From JADDRA01 sp035553895 (GTDB lineage: Bacteria; Actinomycetota; Acidimicrobiia; Acidimicrobiales; CADCSY01): a DNA stretch of 38,726 nt. A model generated the notes under the pieces. It saw only the letters and a program-made list of their open reading frames with translations, did not search any database and had not been told where the DNA came from. The stretch spans positions 1 through 38,726 of the forward strand of contig DATMJI010000099.1 of NCBI GenBank assembly GCA_035553895.1, read 5' to 3'. Both the position numbers and the translations under genes were made by a program. This document shows positions 7,183 through 15,389 of the stretch, piece by piece. How positions within the stretch are numbered: position 1 is the stretch's first letter; each line of letters starts with the position of its first letter.

Positions 7183-9156
7183 ATGGCGCCCCACTCCCCC
7201 ACGCCTCCGCCTCGCGACGCGCGCGACGCCCGCCGGGGCGATCGGCGTCCCGGCCGCCCCGAGCAGGGTTGGCCCCGCTGGGCGATGTGGGCCGTCCTCG
7301 GGGTGGTCATGTCGTTCTTCCTGGTCAGCAGCCTGTTCTCCACGGCCGAGGCCGACGCCATCAGCTACTCCGAGCTCCGGCAGCTGGTGCGCGACGACCG
7401 GATCGAATCGGTGGCCTTCAACACCGAGACCAACGACATCCTGGCCGAGACCAGGAGCGGCGACCAGATCGCCAGCAACGCCACGCCCGAGCTGTTCTCC
7501 GACGACATCGACCTGTTCGAGGAGCACGGCGTCAGCTACGAGACCACCACGCCGACGCCGAACCTCTTCACCGCCCTTCTGCCGTTCCTCCTGCCCGTGG
7601 CCCTGCTCATCGGCTTCTTCGTGTGGATGCAACGCCGGGCCCAGGGCCAGATGGGCGGGATCATGCAGATCGGTCGCTCCAAGGCCAAGACCTACAGCAC
7701 CGAGAAGCCGGGCACCACCTTCGCCGACGTCGCCGGCTACGACGGTGTCAAGCAGGAGATCACCGAGGTGGTCGACTTCCTCAAGGCCCCGCAGCGCTTC
7801 GCCACCGTGGGGGCTCGTATCCCCAAGGGCGTCCTGCTGGTGGGCCCGCCGGGCACGGGCAAGACCCTCATCGCCCGGGCCGTCGCCGGCGAGGCCGGCG
7901 TGCCCTTCCTGTCGGTCACCGGGTCGGACTTCATGGAGATGTTCGTGGGCGTCGGGGCCAGCCGGGTGCGCGACCTGTTCCAGTCGGCTCGCAAGATGGG
8001 GCGGGCCATCATCTTCGTCGACGAGATCGACTCCATCGGCCGCAAGCGGGGTGCCGGCCTCGGCGGTGGCCACGACGAGCGGGAGCAGACCCTCAACCAG
8101 ATGCTCTCGGAGATGGACGGCTTCGAGGCCACCGAGGGCATCGTCATGATGGCGGCCACCAACCGGCCCGACATCCTCGACCCGGCCCTCTTGCGGCCCG
8201 GGCGCTTCGACCGCCAGGTGGTGGTGCCCCTGCCGGAGTGCGACGAGCGCCTGGCCATCCTCGAGGTGCACGCCAAGGACAAGCGCATCGGCGACGACGT
8301 CGACCTGGTCACGGTGGCCAAGGGGACGCCGGGGATGAGCGGCGCCGACCTGTCCAACCTGGTGAACGAGGCTGCCCTCTTCGCCGTGCGCCGGGACGCC
8401 AAGGAGGTCCACATGGAGGACTTCGAGTCGGCCCGGGACCGCATGCTCATGGGCCAGCGGCGGGAGTCGATGGCCCTGTCCGACGTGGAGAAGGAGATCG
8501 TGGCCTACCACGAGGGCGGCCACGCGGTGTGTGCCGCCGTCCTGCCCCACGCCGATCCCCTCCACAAGGTCACCATCCTGCCCAGCGGCATGGCTCTGGG
8601 CGTCACCCAGCAGCTCCCCGAGGAGCGCCACCTGTACCGCCAGGACTACATCGAGGACTCGCTGGTGGTGCGCCTCGGCGGGCGCATCGCCGAGGAGCTG
8701 GTCTTCGGCGTCATCTCCACCGGAGCCAACAACGATCTCATGGGGGCGACCGAGCTGTCCCGCAAGATGGTGCGGGAGTGGGGGATGAGCGAGCGGGTCG
8801 GTCCCATGGCCTGGGGTGGCCAGGGCCAGGTCTTCCTCGGTGAGGATCTCATGCACAGCAGGGAGTACTCCGACGAGACCGCCCGGGTGATCGACGAGGA
8901 GGTCGAGCAGATCCTGCGCCGCCAGGAGGACCGCTGCCGCGACACCCTGCGCCACTACCGGCTGGGCCTCGACGCCGTCGCCCAGGCCCTCCTCGAGCAC
9001 GAGACCATCGACGGGGCCGAGGTCAGGCGCCTCATCGACGAAGCCCTGCAGTCGGGCGACGCCGGCGAGGAGGCCGTCGACGGGTCGGGCCCCGGCCCGG
9101 TCCCTCCCGAAGCGGGCCAGACCGAGGTTTCCGGCTCGATGCCAGCGAGGGGCTGA
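7183..9156 (+). CDS. ftsH: ATP-dependent zinc metalloprotease FtsH
   Basis: A membrane-anchored AAA+ protease of 657 aa that extracts and degrades membrane and short-lived cytosolic proteins as a hexamer. A Pro/Arg-rich N-tail precedes the first span (33-52); a short periplasmic domain (56-125) and the second span (128-149) follow. The AAA+ module has Walker A GPPGTGKT (221-228), the pore-loop segment MFVGVGASRVRD (253-264), Walker B IIFVDEID (276-283) and the second region of homology (MAATNRPD to GRFDR, 323-343). The protease domain has HEGGH (443-447) where most FtsH have HEAGH, and the third zinc ligand D518 in TGANNDL. The C-terminal 35 residues are low-complexity. The gene is monocistronic: divergent from DUF3499 and closed by a strong hairpin. 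This HEGGH lineage may be one of several ftsH paralogues in the genome. Confidence 0.97.
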   Translation: MAPHSPTPPPRDARDARRGDRRPGRPEQGWPRWAMWAVLGVVMSFFLVSSLFSTAEADAISYSELRQLVRDDRIESVAFNTETNDILAETRSGDQIASNATPELFSDDIDLFEEHGVSYETTTPTPNLFTALLPFLLPVALLIGFFVWMQRRAQGQMGGIMQIGRSKAKTYSTEKPGTTFADVAGYDGVKQEITEVVDFLKAPQRFATVGARIPKGVLLVGPPGTGKTLIARAVAGEAGVPFLSVTGSDFMEMFVGVGASRVRDLFQSARKMGRAIIFVDEIDSIGRKRGAGLGGGHDEREQTLNQMLSEMDGFEATEGIVMMAATNRPDILDPALLRPGRFDRQVVVPLPECDERLAILEVHAKDKRIGDDVDLVTVAKGTPGMSGADLSNLVNEAALFAVRRDAKEVHMEDFESARDRMLMGQRRESMALSDVEKEIVAYHEGGHAVCAAVLPHADPLHKVTILPSGMALGVTQQLPEERHLYRQDYIEDSLVVRLGGRIAEELVFGVISTGANNDLMGATELSRKMVREWGMSERVGPMAWGGQGQVFLGEDLMHSREYSDETARVIDEEVEQILRRQEDRCRDTLRHYRLGLDAVAQALLEHETIDGAEVRRLIDEALQSGDAGEEAVDGSGPGPVPPEAGQTEVSGSMPARG

Positions 9157-9164
9157 TCCGGCCG

Positions 9165-9213
9165 CAATTGTGGAGGATCGAGTCGGCTGTGCCGTCTCGA
9201 TCCTCCACAATTG
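9165..9213. terminator. long perfect hairpin, bidirectional terminator candidate
   Basis: Two perfectly complementary 18-bp arms (9165-9182 and 9196-9213, beginning CAATTGTGG and ending CCACAATTG) flank a 13-nt loop that itself contains a 4-bp stem (CGGC/GCCG around TGT). The hairpin fills the gap between ftsH, ending at 9156, and the convergent thioredoxin-like gene, ending at 9217. There is no T-run, as in many high-GC actinobacterial terminators. Confidence 0.75.
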
Positions 9214-9216
9214 GGC

Positions 9217-9645
9217 TCAGCCGGCCTGGGGCCGGCCCTCCCGGAGGTCGGCCAGGGTGGCCCACAGATCGGTGGCCGTGGCCGGGCCCACGTGGCTGGC
9301 CCGCACCACGCCCTCGGCGTCGGCCACGGCGATGCAGGGCACGGCGTCGATCCCGTAGCGGCGGTGGAGCTCGGCCTGGGCGGCGTACTCGACCTCTTGG
9401 ACCGCCACCTCCGAGCTCTCCAGCGGCCGGGCCTTGGCCACCACCTGGGCGCAGGCGTCGCAGGTGGCCGACGTGAACACCGCCACCAGCCAGGCGACGT
9501 CGGGGCGGCTGAAGTCGGCCCGGTCGAGCTGGGACGGCACCGCCCAGCGAGCCTGGGTGGGGGCGTCTGGGCGGCGGCGCTCGAGAATCAGGGCGACCAC
9601 CACGGCCACCGCCATCAGGGCCAGCGCCACCACCACCCGTTCCAC
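9217..9645 (-). CDS. membrane-anchored thioredoxin-like protein
   Basis: A 142-aa protein with an N-terminal membrane anchor (residues 3-22) and an extracytoplasmic thioredoxin fold. The redox motif is CDAC (C62-C65) after the strand VAWLVAVFTSAT, and the cis-proline is in DAVPCIAV (P103). It probably reduces or exchanges disulfides in exported proteins; CDAC is unusual compared with CGPC or CPYC, so direction and partner are open. An extra Cys follows the cis-proline, which is uncommon. GTG 9645 is chosen because TACCGT ends seven bases upstream; GTG 9654 would add three residues. It is convergent with ftsH across the hairpin and downstream of the DUF5719 gene. Confidence 0.82.
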   Translation of the reverse strand: MERVVVALALMAVAVVVALILERRRPDAPTQARWAVPSQLDRADFSRPDVAWLVAVFTSATCDACAQVVAKARPLESSEVAVQEVEYAAQAELHRRYGIDAVPCIAVADAEGVVRASHVGPATATDLWATLADLREGRPQAG

Positions 9646-9652
9646 CGCCGCC

Positions 9653-9658
9653 ACGGTA
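9653..9658 (-). promoter_or_regulatory. putative -10 (TACCGT) for thioredoxin-like gene
   Basis: TACCGT on the minus strand ends seven bases before GTG 9645 and overlaps the alternative GTG 9654, which would make the upstream codon untranslated. Confidence 0.45.
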
Positions 9659-9683
9659 ACGACACCCGGGCCGGCCGGCGTCG

Positions 9684-11117
9684 CTAGGGCAGGGGGATGC
9701 CGAGCAGGGTGGAGATGCCGGGATCGGCGGCGGGCGACAGGTCTCGCTCGACCACGACCGGGCCGTCGGCCTCGACGACCAGCGGGCGGGGCGGGCCGTC
9801 GGCCAGGTCGCCCACATCGAACTGGCGGTGGCTCCCCGGCGCCAGCTCGACGGCCTCCAGGCCCGCCACCGTCACCTCCCGGGCACCGGCCTGGGCCCGC
9901 ACCGACAGGCGCACGGCGCCGGGGCCGGGGTTGAAGACCGACACCCGGTCGCCCCCCACGTTCCCGAGGTCACCGGCCGCCAGCAGCCAGCGCTCGGCCT
10001 CGAGCGGGGATCCGGGCATCGACGACCACCCCCGCCGGGGCGAGGGGGCCACCCCCGACAGCTCCCGCTCCGCCACCACGGGGACGCCGTTGATCGAGCG
10101 CACCACCGACGAGTGCCCGACGCCGGCCGGGACCACCGAAGCCTCGGCGGCGTCGATGACCAGCTGGGCTCCGGCTGACACCGTGCGCTCGACGGGGATG
10201 GGGATCTCACCCTCCTCGGGTGCCACCTCCACGATCACCACCGCATCGCGCTCACCCGGGTTGTAGACGTGCCACCGCTCGGCCAGGCCCTCCTGGTGCC
10301 GTCCGGCAGGGAAGGTCCAGACCGGCGAAGGCGCCGGGGCGGCCAGAGCGAGGGCGATTCCCCGGCGCCCCTCGCTGCCGTCGAAGCGCTGCAGGCGGTC
10401 GACCACCACCCGCCCGGTGCGGGTGGAGACGGTGGCGGCGGCGACGTCGCGCCGGCGTACGTACTCGCCGGCCGCCACCCGGGTGGTGGAGCGGGCGGGG
10501 ACAGGGAGGCCCTGGAGGGCCTCGGGTTCATCCCTGCCCTGGTCGGTGGAGAAGGAGATGTCGACCACGGCGTCGCCCGGGAAGGGGTTGAACAGCACGA
10601 GCACCTCGCTCGCATCGCGGGCCGTCGTGCCGTTGGCCAGGTACCAGGCTCCGGAGGCGGACGGGGCGCAGGGAGCCACCGCCGAGCCGGCGCCGACCGA
10701 CACGGCGTGCTCCACGGCCACCGAACCCCCGTCGAGCTCCACCACGGCCGACACCGCACCGGCGTCGACGGCGTCGTCGGCGGCGAGGGACACCCCGTCG
10801 TGGGCGCCGACCTGCAGGGGGCGGATCACGGGGTCGGCCCCGTCGGCCATCCACGTCACCGTCCCCGAGCGGGCCTCGTCGCCGAAGTTGGCCACGAGGA
10901 CGTCGAGCCCGCTCTGGCCCTCGGCCACGTTGGCGCTGGCGGCGCAGAACCAGGTGGAGGTCAGCGACGACGGACCGTCGGCGGTCGGCATGGCGAACGC
11001 ACCGGAGCTGCCGAAGGTGACCGGAGTCCGGTCGGTGATGTCGACCAGCGCCATGCCGGCCATGATCCCGGCCAGGACGACCACCGCCGGCAGCCGGATG
11101 CCGGCCCGCCGCCTCAC
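9684..11117 (-). CDS. DUF5719 family exported protein
   Basis: A 477-aa protein with an N-terminal signal or anchor segment (residues 2-26, RRR then a hydrophobic run) followed by extracytoplasmic beta-rich repeats typical of DUF5719. Four to five similar modules each carry a phrase such as VLVANFGDEA, VLVLFNPFPGDA, WHVYNPGERDA or VSVFNPGPGA, followed by alternating V/T-rich strands, suggesting repeated immunoglobulin-like domains. The family is actinobacterial and without known activity; its constant pairing with a large glycosyltransferase suggests a role in the same cell-envelope process. GTG start at 11117 overlaps the TGA of that upstream gene (GTGA, 11114-11117). The frame remains open far upstream, but that extension is only antisense-type Arg/Pro/Gly-rich translation. 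Confidence 0.85.
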   Translation of the reverse strand: MRRRAGIRLPAVVVLAGIMAGMALVDITDRTPVTFGSSGAFAMPTADGPSSLTSTWFCAASANVAEGQSGLDVLVANFGDEARSGTVTWMADGADPVIRPLQVGAHDGVSLAADDAVDAGAVSAVVELDGGSVAVEHAVSVGAGSAVAPCAPSASGAWYLANGTTARDASEVLVLFNPFPGDAVVDISFSTDQGRDEPEALQGLPVPARSTTRVAAGEYVRRRDVAAATVSTRTGRVVVDRLQRFDGSEGRRGIALALAAPAPSPVWTFPAGRHQEGLAERWHVYNPGERDAVVIVEVAPEEGEIPIPVERTVSAGAQLVIDAAEASVVPAGVGHSSVVRSINGVPVVAERELSGVAPSPRRGWSSMPGSPLEAERWLLAAGDLGNVGGDRVSVFNPGPGAVRLSVRAQAGAREVTVAGLEAVELAPGSHRQFDVGDLADGPPRPLVVEADGPVVVERDLSPAADPGISTLLGIPLP

Positions 11118-14100
11118 CGGCGGTGCAGCCGGCCGCGGTGCCGGCCCCATCCCCCGGCGGCCAGCACGACCAGCACCCAGGCCAGAGCCTGCCCGGCCAC
11201 GGCCAGCCAGCGCAGCGGCGAGGTGCGGTAGCGCACGGTGGCCTCGCCGGGTTCGGCGACGGCGAAGGCGTTGGCCCAGCCGAAGGCGGGCGCGGCGCCG
11301 GCCACCTCGCCGCCGGTGCGCAGCTCCCAGCGGGGCGAGGCGGCCTCGGCCAGGAACAGCGTGCCCGCCGCCACCTCCCCCTGGAAGCGGGTCGGCGACG
11401 GCGCCTCCGCCAACGCCGGGGGGGAGGCCGACAGGTCGAGGCCGACGGTCGCCCCGAACGGCTCGGGCGCGGCCAGGGCGGTTGCCAGATCGGCACCGCC
11501 CGCCGGCGCCAGCACGGCGCGCTCGGGTACCCAGGCGGCGTTCTCGTAGATGGTAAGGGCGGGGTCGACATCGATGCTGCGCAGGTCGAGTTGCTGGGCC
11601 AGGGTGGCCGCCAACCCGTCCGGCGGGGGGCGCAGGGCCACCCCGGAACGAGCCGGGGCAGAACGGTCGGCCACCACCAGGTAGCGGATGCCGAGCGGTC
11701 CGAGCAGCCGGCCCAGCCGCTCGCTGCGGCCCTCGGCGGCCAGGACCAGGGCCTCCGCCACCAGTTGCCCCGGGCCGGACGGGTTGACCCAGCGGTCGGA
11801 TACCCCCGGGCTGCCGCCCGGCGCCAACCCCCAGGCCAGGCCGTCGGCCAGGGGGTGACCGGCCACCGGCAGCACCGCAGGGTGGCCGAGCCACAGGACC
11901 CGGAAGGGCCCGGCGGCCGCCACCTCCTCCTCCTCCATGAAGGCCAGGGTCCGGGTGAAGTCGCTCTCGGGCACGTTCCAGTCGCCGTCCAGCGCCGCCA
12001 CCCCCACGGGCACCGCGGCCAGCACCAGCCCCCCGGCCGCCACCAACGCCGCCACCTGGCGCAGCCCGAAGCCGTACCCGGAGAGATCGCGCTCGAAGGC
12101 CACCATCCCCAGGGCGGCCGCCAGGGCCAAAGCGGCGGCGGCCGGGGCCACCAGGACCTCGGCCGCGGGCACGGGCAGGCCCGTCAGCCCCCGGCCACCG
12201 GCCCACACCAGGGCCCAGCACGTCACCGCCACCGTCCAGCTGCGGACGGCCCAGCGGAAGCGCCAGTCCCGCCCGATGAGCAGGGCCAGGGCGCCGGCGA
12301 GGGGCACCGCCCAGCCCAGGGGCGACAGCCCCACCGTGCCGGTCTCCAGGCGCAACAACTCCCCGGCGCCGAGGTCTGCGCCGCCCAGCGCCCCGATGCC
12401 GGCCATGGCCGACCATCCCCCGCCGGTGGGCAGGAAGGTGAGCGACCACGGCAGGTGCAGGACGAGCGCCAGCGCCGACGCCCCCCCGGCCACGGCCAAC
12501 GACGTGAGGGTCCCCCGACCACCGCTGGTCAGGGCCGAGCCGAGCACCAGGGCGAGGGCCATGACGGGGACGAGCACGACCACCAGGGGCACGAAGGCAG
12601 CCACCACGGCGACGACGAGGCCGAGGACCAGCACCTGGCGCCCGACGCCCTGGCGGGTCCCCCCGGCAAAGGGTTCCTCGCCCGAGGCGGCCAAGAGCCG
12701 GGCGAGGATCCACGGGGCGGCGGCGTAGAGCAGCAACCCGTCCCAGCGCCCGCGGGACAGGGCGTCGTAGGGCAGGGGGGCGACGGCGTAGACGAGCAGG
12801 CCCACGCCCCGGGCCCGCTGGGAACCCAGTCCCCGGGTGAGGCGCCAGGCCCCCACCAGGCCGGCCGGCAGGGTCCCGAGCACCAGCACCTGCTGGAGCA
12901 GCCCCATGGCGCCGAGGAAGGCGGTGCCGGCCATCCCGAGCAGGGCGAGGGCGGTGGGCGACGGAGCCTCGGAGCCGAGGCCCGCCGGTCGCCAGCCGCT
13001 GAGGTACTCGCCCAGCAGGGAGAAGGGGCCACGGTCGAAGGCGACGATGCTGGCCACGTTGGGCAGCCGCCCGCCGATCAGCTCCCGGCTGCCGAAGGCC
13101 ACCAGGAGCACCACCACGGAGACGGCCAGGATGGCCACCCGGCGGGGACCGGCCTGCAGCGATCCGGCCAGGTCCCTGCCGGCCTCGCTGAGCGAGGCCC
13201 GCACCCGGTCGCCGCTGCCCAGCTCGCCCCGAAGGTACGACGTCAGCCGGGCGCTGCCCCGCCCCTGGAGGCGACGGATCTCGCCGTCGCGCAGGCCCCG
13301 TACCGCCCGCAGCTGGCGGCGGCGGGCCCGGATCTCCCCGAAACGACGGGCATTCCACGACCAAGCGCTGAGCACGTCCGCCGACTGGGTGATGCGGCCC
13401 GCGGCCAGGGCGTAGACGGCCTCGATCAGGGTGAACACGGCCGCTTGGGGCAGGACCCGGACCAGGTGGATGGGGCCGTAACAGACGAGCATGGTGCGGA
13501 GCCGGTGGCGGGCGAACAGCCGGCGGCGATCATCGACCCTGCGCCGGGTCTGCAACTCCTCCCGGTGCTGGACCCGGGCGGCGGGGACCACCACCACCCG
13601 GGCACCGGCCACGTGGGCCCGCCAGCAGAGGTCGAGGTCGTCGCCGAGGTAGGTGATGGCCGGGTCGTAGCCCCCGAGAGAAGCGAACAGGTCGGCCCGG
13701 ACCATGGTGCAGGCCCCCGGCACGGCAAAGACATCCCGGACCCGGTCGTGCTGCTCCTGGTCGAGCTCGCCCCGCTCGACCAGCGGGCTGATCACCCCGG
13801 TCTTGTCGGCCGACATCCCCACCTGCAACAGGGCTCGGGGGCTGCCCCAGGAGACCAGCTTGGGTCCCACCACCCCGGCGTTGGAGCGGAAGGACTCCTG
13901 GACCAGGGCACGCACGGAACTGGGCTCGAGCAGGATGTCGTCGTGGCAAAAGACGTAGAAGGCGGCGCCCTCGACCACGCGCAGCACCTCGTTGGCGGCG
14001 GCGCCGTAGCCGGGGTTGGTGTCCAGATGGCGCACGAAGGCATCCGGGAGCGCCGAGGCGATGCGGGGCAGCGGATCGACCCGGCTGGCGGCGTCGATCA

Positions 14101-14305
14101 CCAGGACCGACAGGTTGGGGTAGTCCTGGGCGCCGATGGACCCCAGGCACTCCTCCAGCCAGGGGCCAGGGTCGTGGGTGACCACCACGGCCACGACCGG
14201 CGGGGCGTGGACCGCGCCCTCCGGCTCCCCCTCGTCCACGAGGTCCCCCTGCCCGGTCGTCGGTCCCGCCGGCCGGATCGACCCGCCCTGGTGCTGCACG
14301 GCCAC
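11114..14305 (-). CDS. family 2 glycosyltransferase fused to large multispanning membrane domain
   Basis: A 1063-aa protein. Residues 36-270 form a GT2 rhamnosyl/galactofuranosyl-transferase-like domain: VVAVVVTHDPGPWL, FCHDDILLEP (metal-binding HDD, 121-123), VPGACTMVRADLF, and GDDLDLCWRAH (221-231). A helical linker leads into at least ten membrane spans from about residue 395, including acidic loops between spans, and an extracytoplasmic C-terminal domain of about 300 residues ending in one more span and a basic tail. This is a cytoplasmic GT2 plus a GT-C-like exporter or transferase in one chain. GTG 14305 is chosen because TACTCT ends nine bases upstream; the frame is open to 14371. It is coupled to DUF5719 by a GTGA overlap. 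Substrates are unknown; cell-wall polysaccharide or glycoprotein assembly is the likely setting. Confidence 0.85.
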   Translation of the reverse strand: MAVQHQGGSIRPAGPTTGQGDLVDEGEPEGAVHAPPVVAVVVTHDPGPWLEECLGSIGAQDYPNLSVLVIDAASRVDPLPRIASALPDAFVRHLDTNPGYGAAANEVLRVVEGAAFYVFCHDDILLEPSSVRALVQESFRSNAGVVGPKLVSWGSPRALLQVGMSADKTGVISPLVERGELDQEQHDRVRDVFAVPGACTMVRADLFASLGGYDPAITYLGDDLDLCWRAHVAGARVVVVPAARVQHREELQTRRRVDDRRRLFARHRLRTMLVCYGPIHLVRVLPQAAVFTLIEAVYALAAGRITQSADVLSAWSWNARRFGEIRARRRQLRAVRGLRDGEIRRLQGRGSARLTSYLRGELGSGDRVRASLSEAGRDLAGSLQAGPRRVAILAVSVVVLLVAFGSRELIGGRLPNVASIVAFDRGPFSLLGEYLSGWRPAGLGSEAPSPTALALLGMAGTAFLGAMGLLQQVLVLGTLPAGLVGAWRLTRGLGSQRARGVGLLVYAVAPLPYDALSRGRWDGLLLYAAAPWILARLLAASGEEPFAGGTRQGVGRQVLVLGLVVAVVAAFVPLVVVLVPVMALALVLGSALTSGGRGTLTSLAVAGGASALALVLHLPWSLTFLPTGGGWSAMAGIGALGGADLGAGELLRLETGTVGLSPLGWAVPLAGALALLIGRDWRFRWAVRSWTVAVTCWALVWAGGRGLTGLPVPAAEVLVAPAAAALALAAALGMVAFERDLSGYGFGLRQVAALVAAGGLVLAAVPVGVAALDGDWNVPESDFTRTLAFMEEEEVAAAGPFRVLWLGHPAVLPVAGHPLADGLAWGLAPGGSPGVSDRWVNPSGPGQLVAEALVLAAEGRSERLGRLLGPLGIRYLVVADRSAPARSGVALRPPPDGLAATLAQQLDLRSIDVDPALTIYENAAWVPERAVLAPAGGADLATALAAPEPFGATVGLDLSASPPALAEAPSPTRFQGEVAAGTLFLAEAASPRWELRTGGEVAGAAPAFGWANAFAVAEPGEATVRYRTSPLRWLAVAGQALAWVLVVLAAGGWGRHRGRLHRR

Positions 14306-14314
14306 GGTGGGCCG

Positions 14315-14320
14315 AGAGTA
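14315..14320 (-). promoter_or_regulatory. putative -10 (TACTCT) for GT2-membrane fusion gene
   Basis: TACTCT on the minus strand ends nine bases before GTG 14305. A divergent TACCCT for the small plus-strand gene lies about 75 bp away. Confidence 0.45.
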
Positions 14321-14393
14321 GCGGCCGCCGGCCCCGACGGTGGGTCGTCGATCACCGGGCGCCGCCGCCACGGTCCCCGGCCGGAGCCGCCAC

Positions 14394-14399
14394 TACCCT
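14394..14399 (+). promoter_or_regulatory. putative -10 (TACCCT) for 58-aa gene
   Basis: TACCCT ends seven bases before ATG 14407, matching the leaderless spacing of the larger genes and supporting this short frame as a real gene. Confidence 0.5.
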
Positions 14400-14406
14400 G
14401 GCGACC

Positions 14407-14583
14407 ATGGGAATCGAGGTCCCCGACGACCTGGCCCGCCAGCTGGAGGACGCCCTCTACGTCTCTGTCGGCTTCGGGGTGCTGGCCCTCCAGCGGGCCC
14501 AGGTGCGGCGCCGGGAGCTGGCGCGGGTCCTGTCCCAACTCCAAGACGAGCTCCGGGCCGCCGCCGGGCGGGCGCCGGGCTAG
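14407..14583 (+). CDS. 58-aa hypothetical protein
   Basis: A short frame starting MGIEVPDDLARQLE and ending at TAG 14581-14583. It is predicted almost wholly helical: residues 6-20 are amphipathic, 18-28 (YVSVGFGVLAL) hydrophobic enough to dip into a membrane, and 29-53 a charged heptad-like helix (Arg/Glu/Gln/Leu). It could be a small membrane-associated or oligomerising protein. Support comes from a well-placed -10 hexamer, a start codon at the expected distance, and compact placement between the divergent GT2-fusion promoter and the convergent desaturase. I do not recognise the family, and no function is proposed. Confidence 0.6.
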   Translation: MGIEVPDDLARQLEDALYVSVGFGVLALQRAQVRRRELARVLSQLQDELRAAAGRAPG

Positions 14584-14615
14584 ACCGGGCCGGCCGGCAC
14601 CGGGGTCCCGACGCC

Positions 14616-15350
14616 TCAGGCCTCGAGCGCGGCGGCGGGGCCGGGCAGGGGCGTGGCCGCCCCGCAGCACGCCGGCAGTGCTGCGGCCCCCCGCCGGTGG
14701 TCGAACTCGACCAGCCCCAGGGCGCCCAGGACCCTGAGCAGGGGCCAGATTGGGTCCAGGGGCCCCGTCCGGGCCGCCGCCGGGTGGGCATGGTGGGAGT
14801 TGTGGTAGCCGTGGCCGAGCAGCGGGATGGCCAGCCAGGCCAGGTCGTAGCCGGGGACCTCGGGGTGCGGCTTGCGCCCGTAGAGGTGGCCCACGGCGTT
14901 GACCATCCCCATGGAGCCGAGGTAGCTGACCAGGTGGACGGCGACCATGACCGCCAGCTGGGCCAGGCCGAAGGCGATGAAGAAGACGGCGAAGAGCGAC
15001 GTCCGCAGGACGAGGTGGGAGATCCCCCGGCCCGAGGGCCCACCCGCCGGCAGCCGGCGCCGGGCGACGGCGAAGAGGTAGGCCGAACCGGCCAGGACGG
15101 TGATGGGCCGGCGCTGGACCGGCGAGTGGGGATCGAGGGGCGTGTCGGCGTAGCGGTGGTGCAGGCGATGGACCGCCGCCCACGTCTGGGGGTGGGTCCC
15201 GACCATGACCTGGAAGAAGGTGTCGAGGCCCGAGGCCAGGCGGGGCTGGACCCGGAAGGCCCGGTGGGCTAGGCACCGGTGGCAATAGACCTCGGTGACC
15301 AGGGTGGTCAGCAGGGCCGAGCACAGGCCGATGTACACGCCAGCGGGCAC
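14616..15350 (-). CDS. membrane fatty-acid desaturase, delta-9 acyl type
   Basis: A 244-aa di-iron desaturase with all three His boxes: HRCLAH (24-29), HRLHH (61-65) and HNSHH (183-187), plus the Asn-containing segment MVNAVGHLYG (149-158) that provides a further ligand in stearoyl-CoA desaturases. It would insert a cis double bond in a membrane acyl chain, using a separate electron donor. Four hydrophobic spans fit a compact member; it is shorter than the 300-plus residues common in bacteria because the N-terminal span region is reduced. The GTG at 15350 follows TAGGGT by eight bases. It lies just downstream of the PadR/HAAS pair, so shared control of membrane composition is possible but not shown. 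Confidence 0.9.
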   Translation of the reverse strand: MPAGVYIGLCSALLTTLVTEVYCHRCLAHRAFRVQPRLASGLDTFFQVMVGTHPQTWAAVHRLHHRYADTPLDPHSPVQRRPITVLAGSAYLFAVARRRLPAGGPSGRGISHLVLRTSLFAVFFIAFGLAQLAVMVAVHLVSYLGSMGMVNAVGHLYGRKPHPEVPGYDLAWLAIPLLGHGYHNSHHAHPAAARTGPLDPIWPLLRVLGALGLVEFDHRRGAAALPACCGAATPLPGPAAALEA

Positions 15351-15358
15351 GGCCGCCG

Positions 15359-15364
15359 ACCCTA
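15359..15364 (-). promoter_or_regulatory. putative -10 (TAGGGT) for desaturase
   Basis: TAGGGT on the minus strand ends eight bases before GTG 15350, in the 39-bp gap after the HAAS-protein stop. The desaturase therefore probably has its own leaderless start. Confidence 0.5.
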
Positions 15365-15389
15365 GCGCCTCGTCCCGGCCGCCCTTCCC

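Noticed and set aside
7003..9210. 735-aa minus-strand frame opposite ftsH
   Set aside because: Pure mirror of the ftsH third-position bias, with no domain; ftsH itself is unambiguous.
11118..13364. Upstream extension of the DUF5719 frame to 1226 aa
   Set aside because: The extension is Arg/Gly/Pro-rich shadow of the upstream gene; the GTGA overlap at 11117 gives a start just before the signal segment.
11123..14737. 1204-aa plus-strand frame opposite the GT2-membrane fusion
   Set aside because: Gln/Gly/His-rich antisense translation with no conserved segment; the minus-strand gene has clear motifs and a coupled neighbour.
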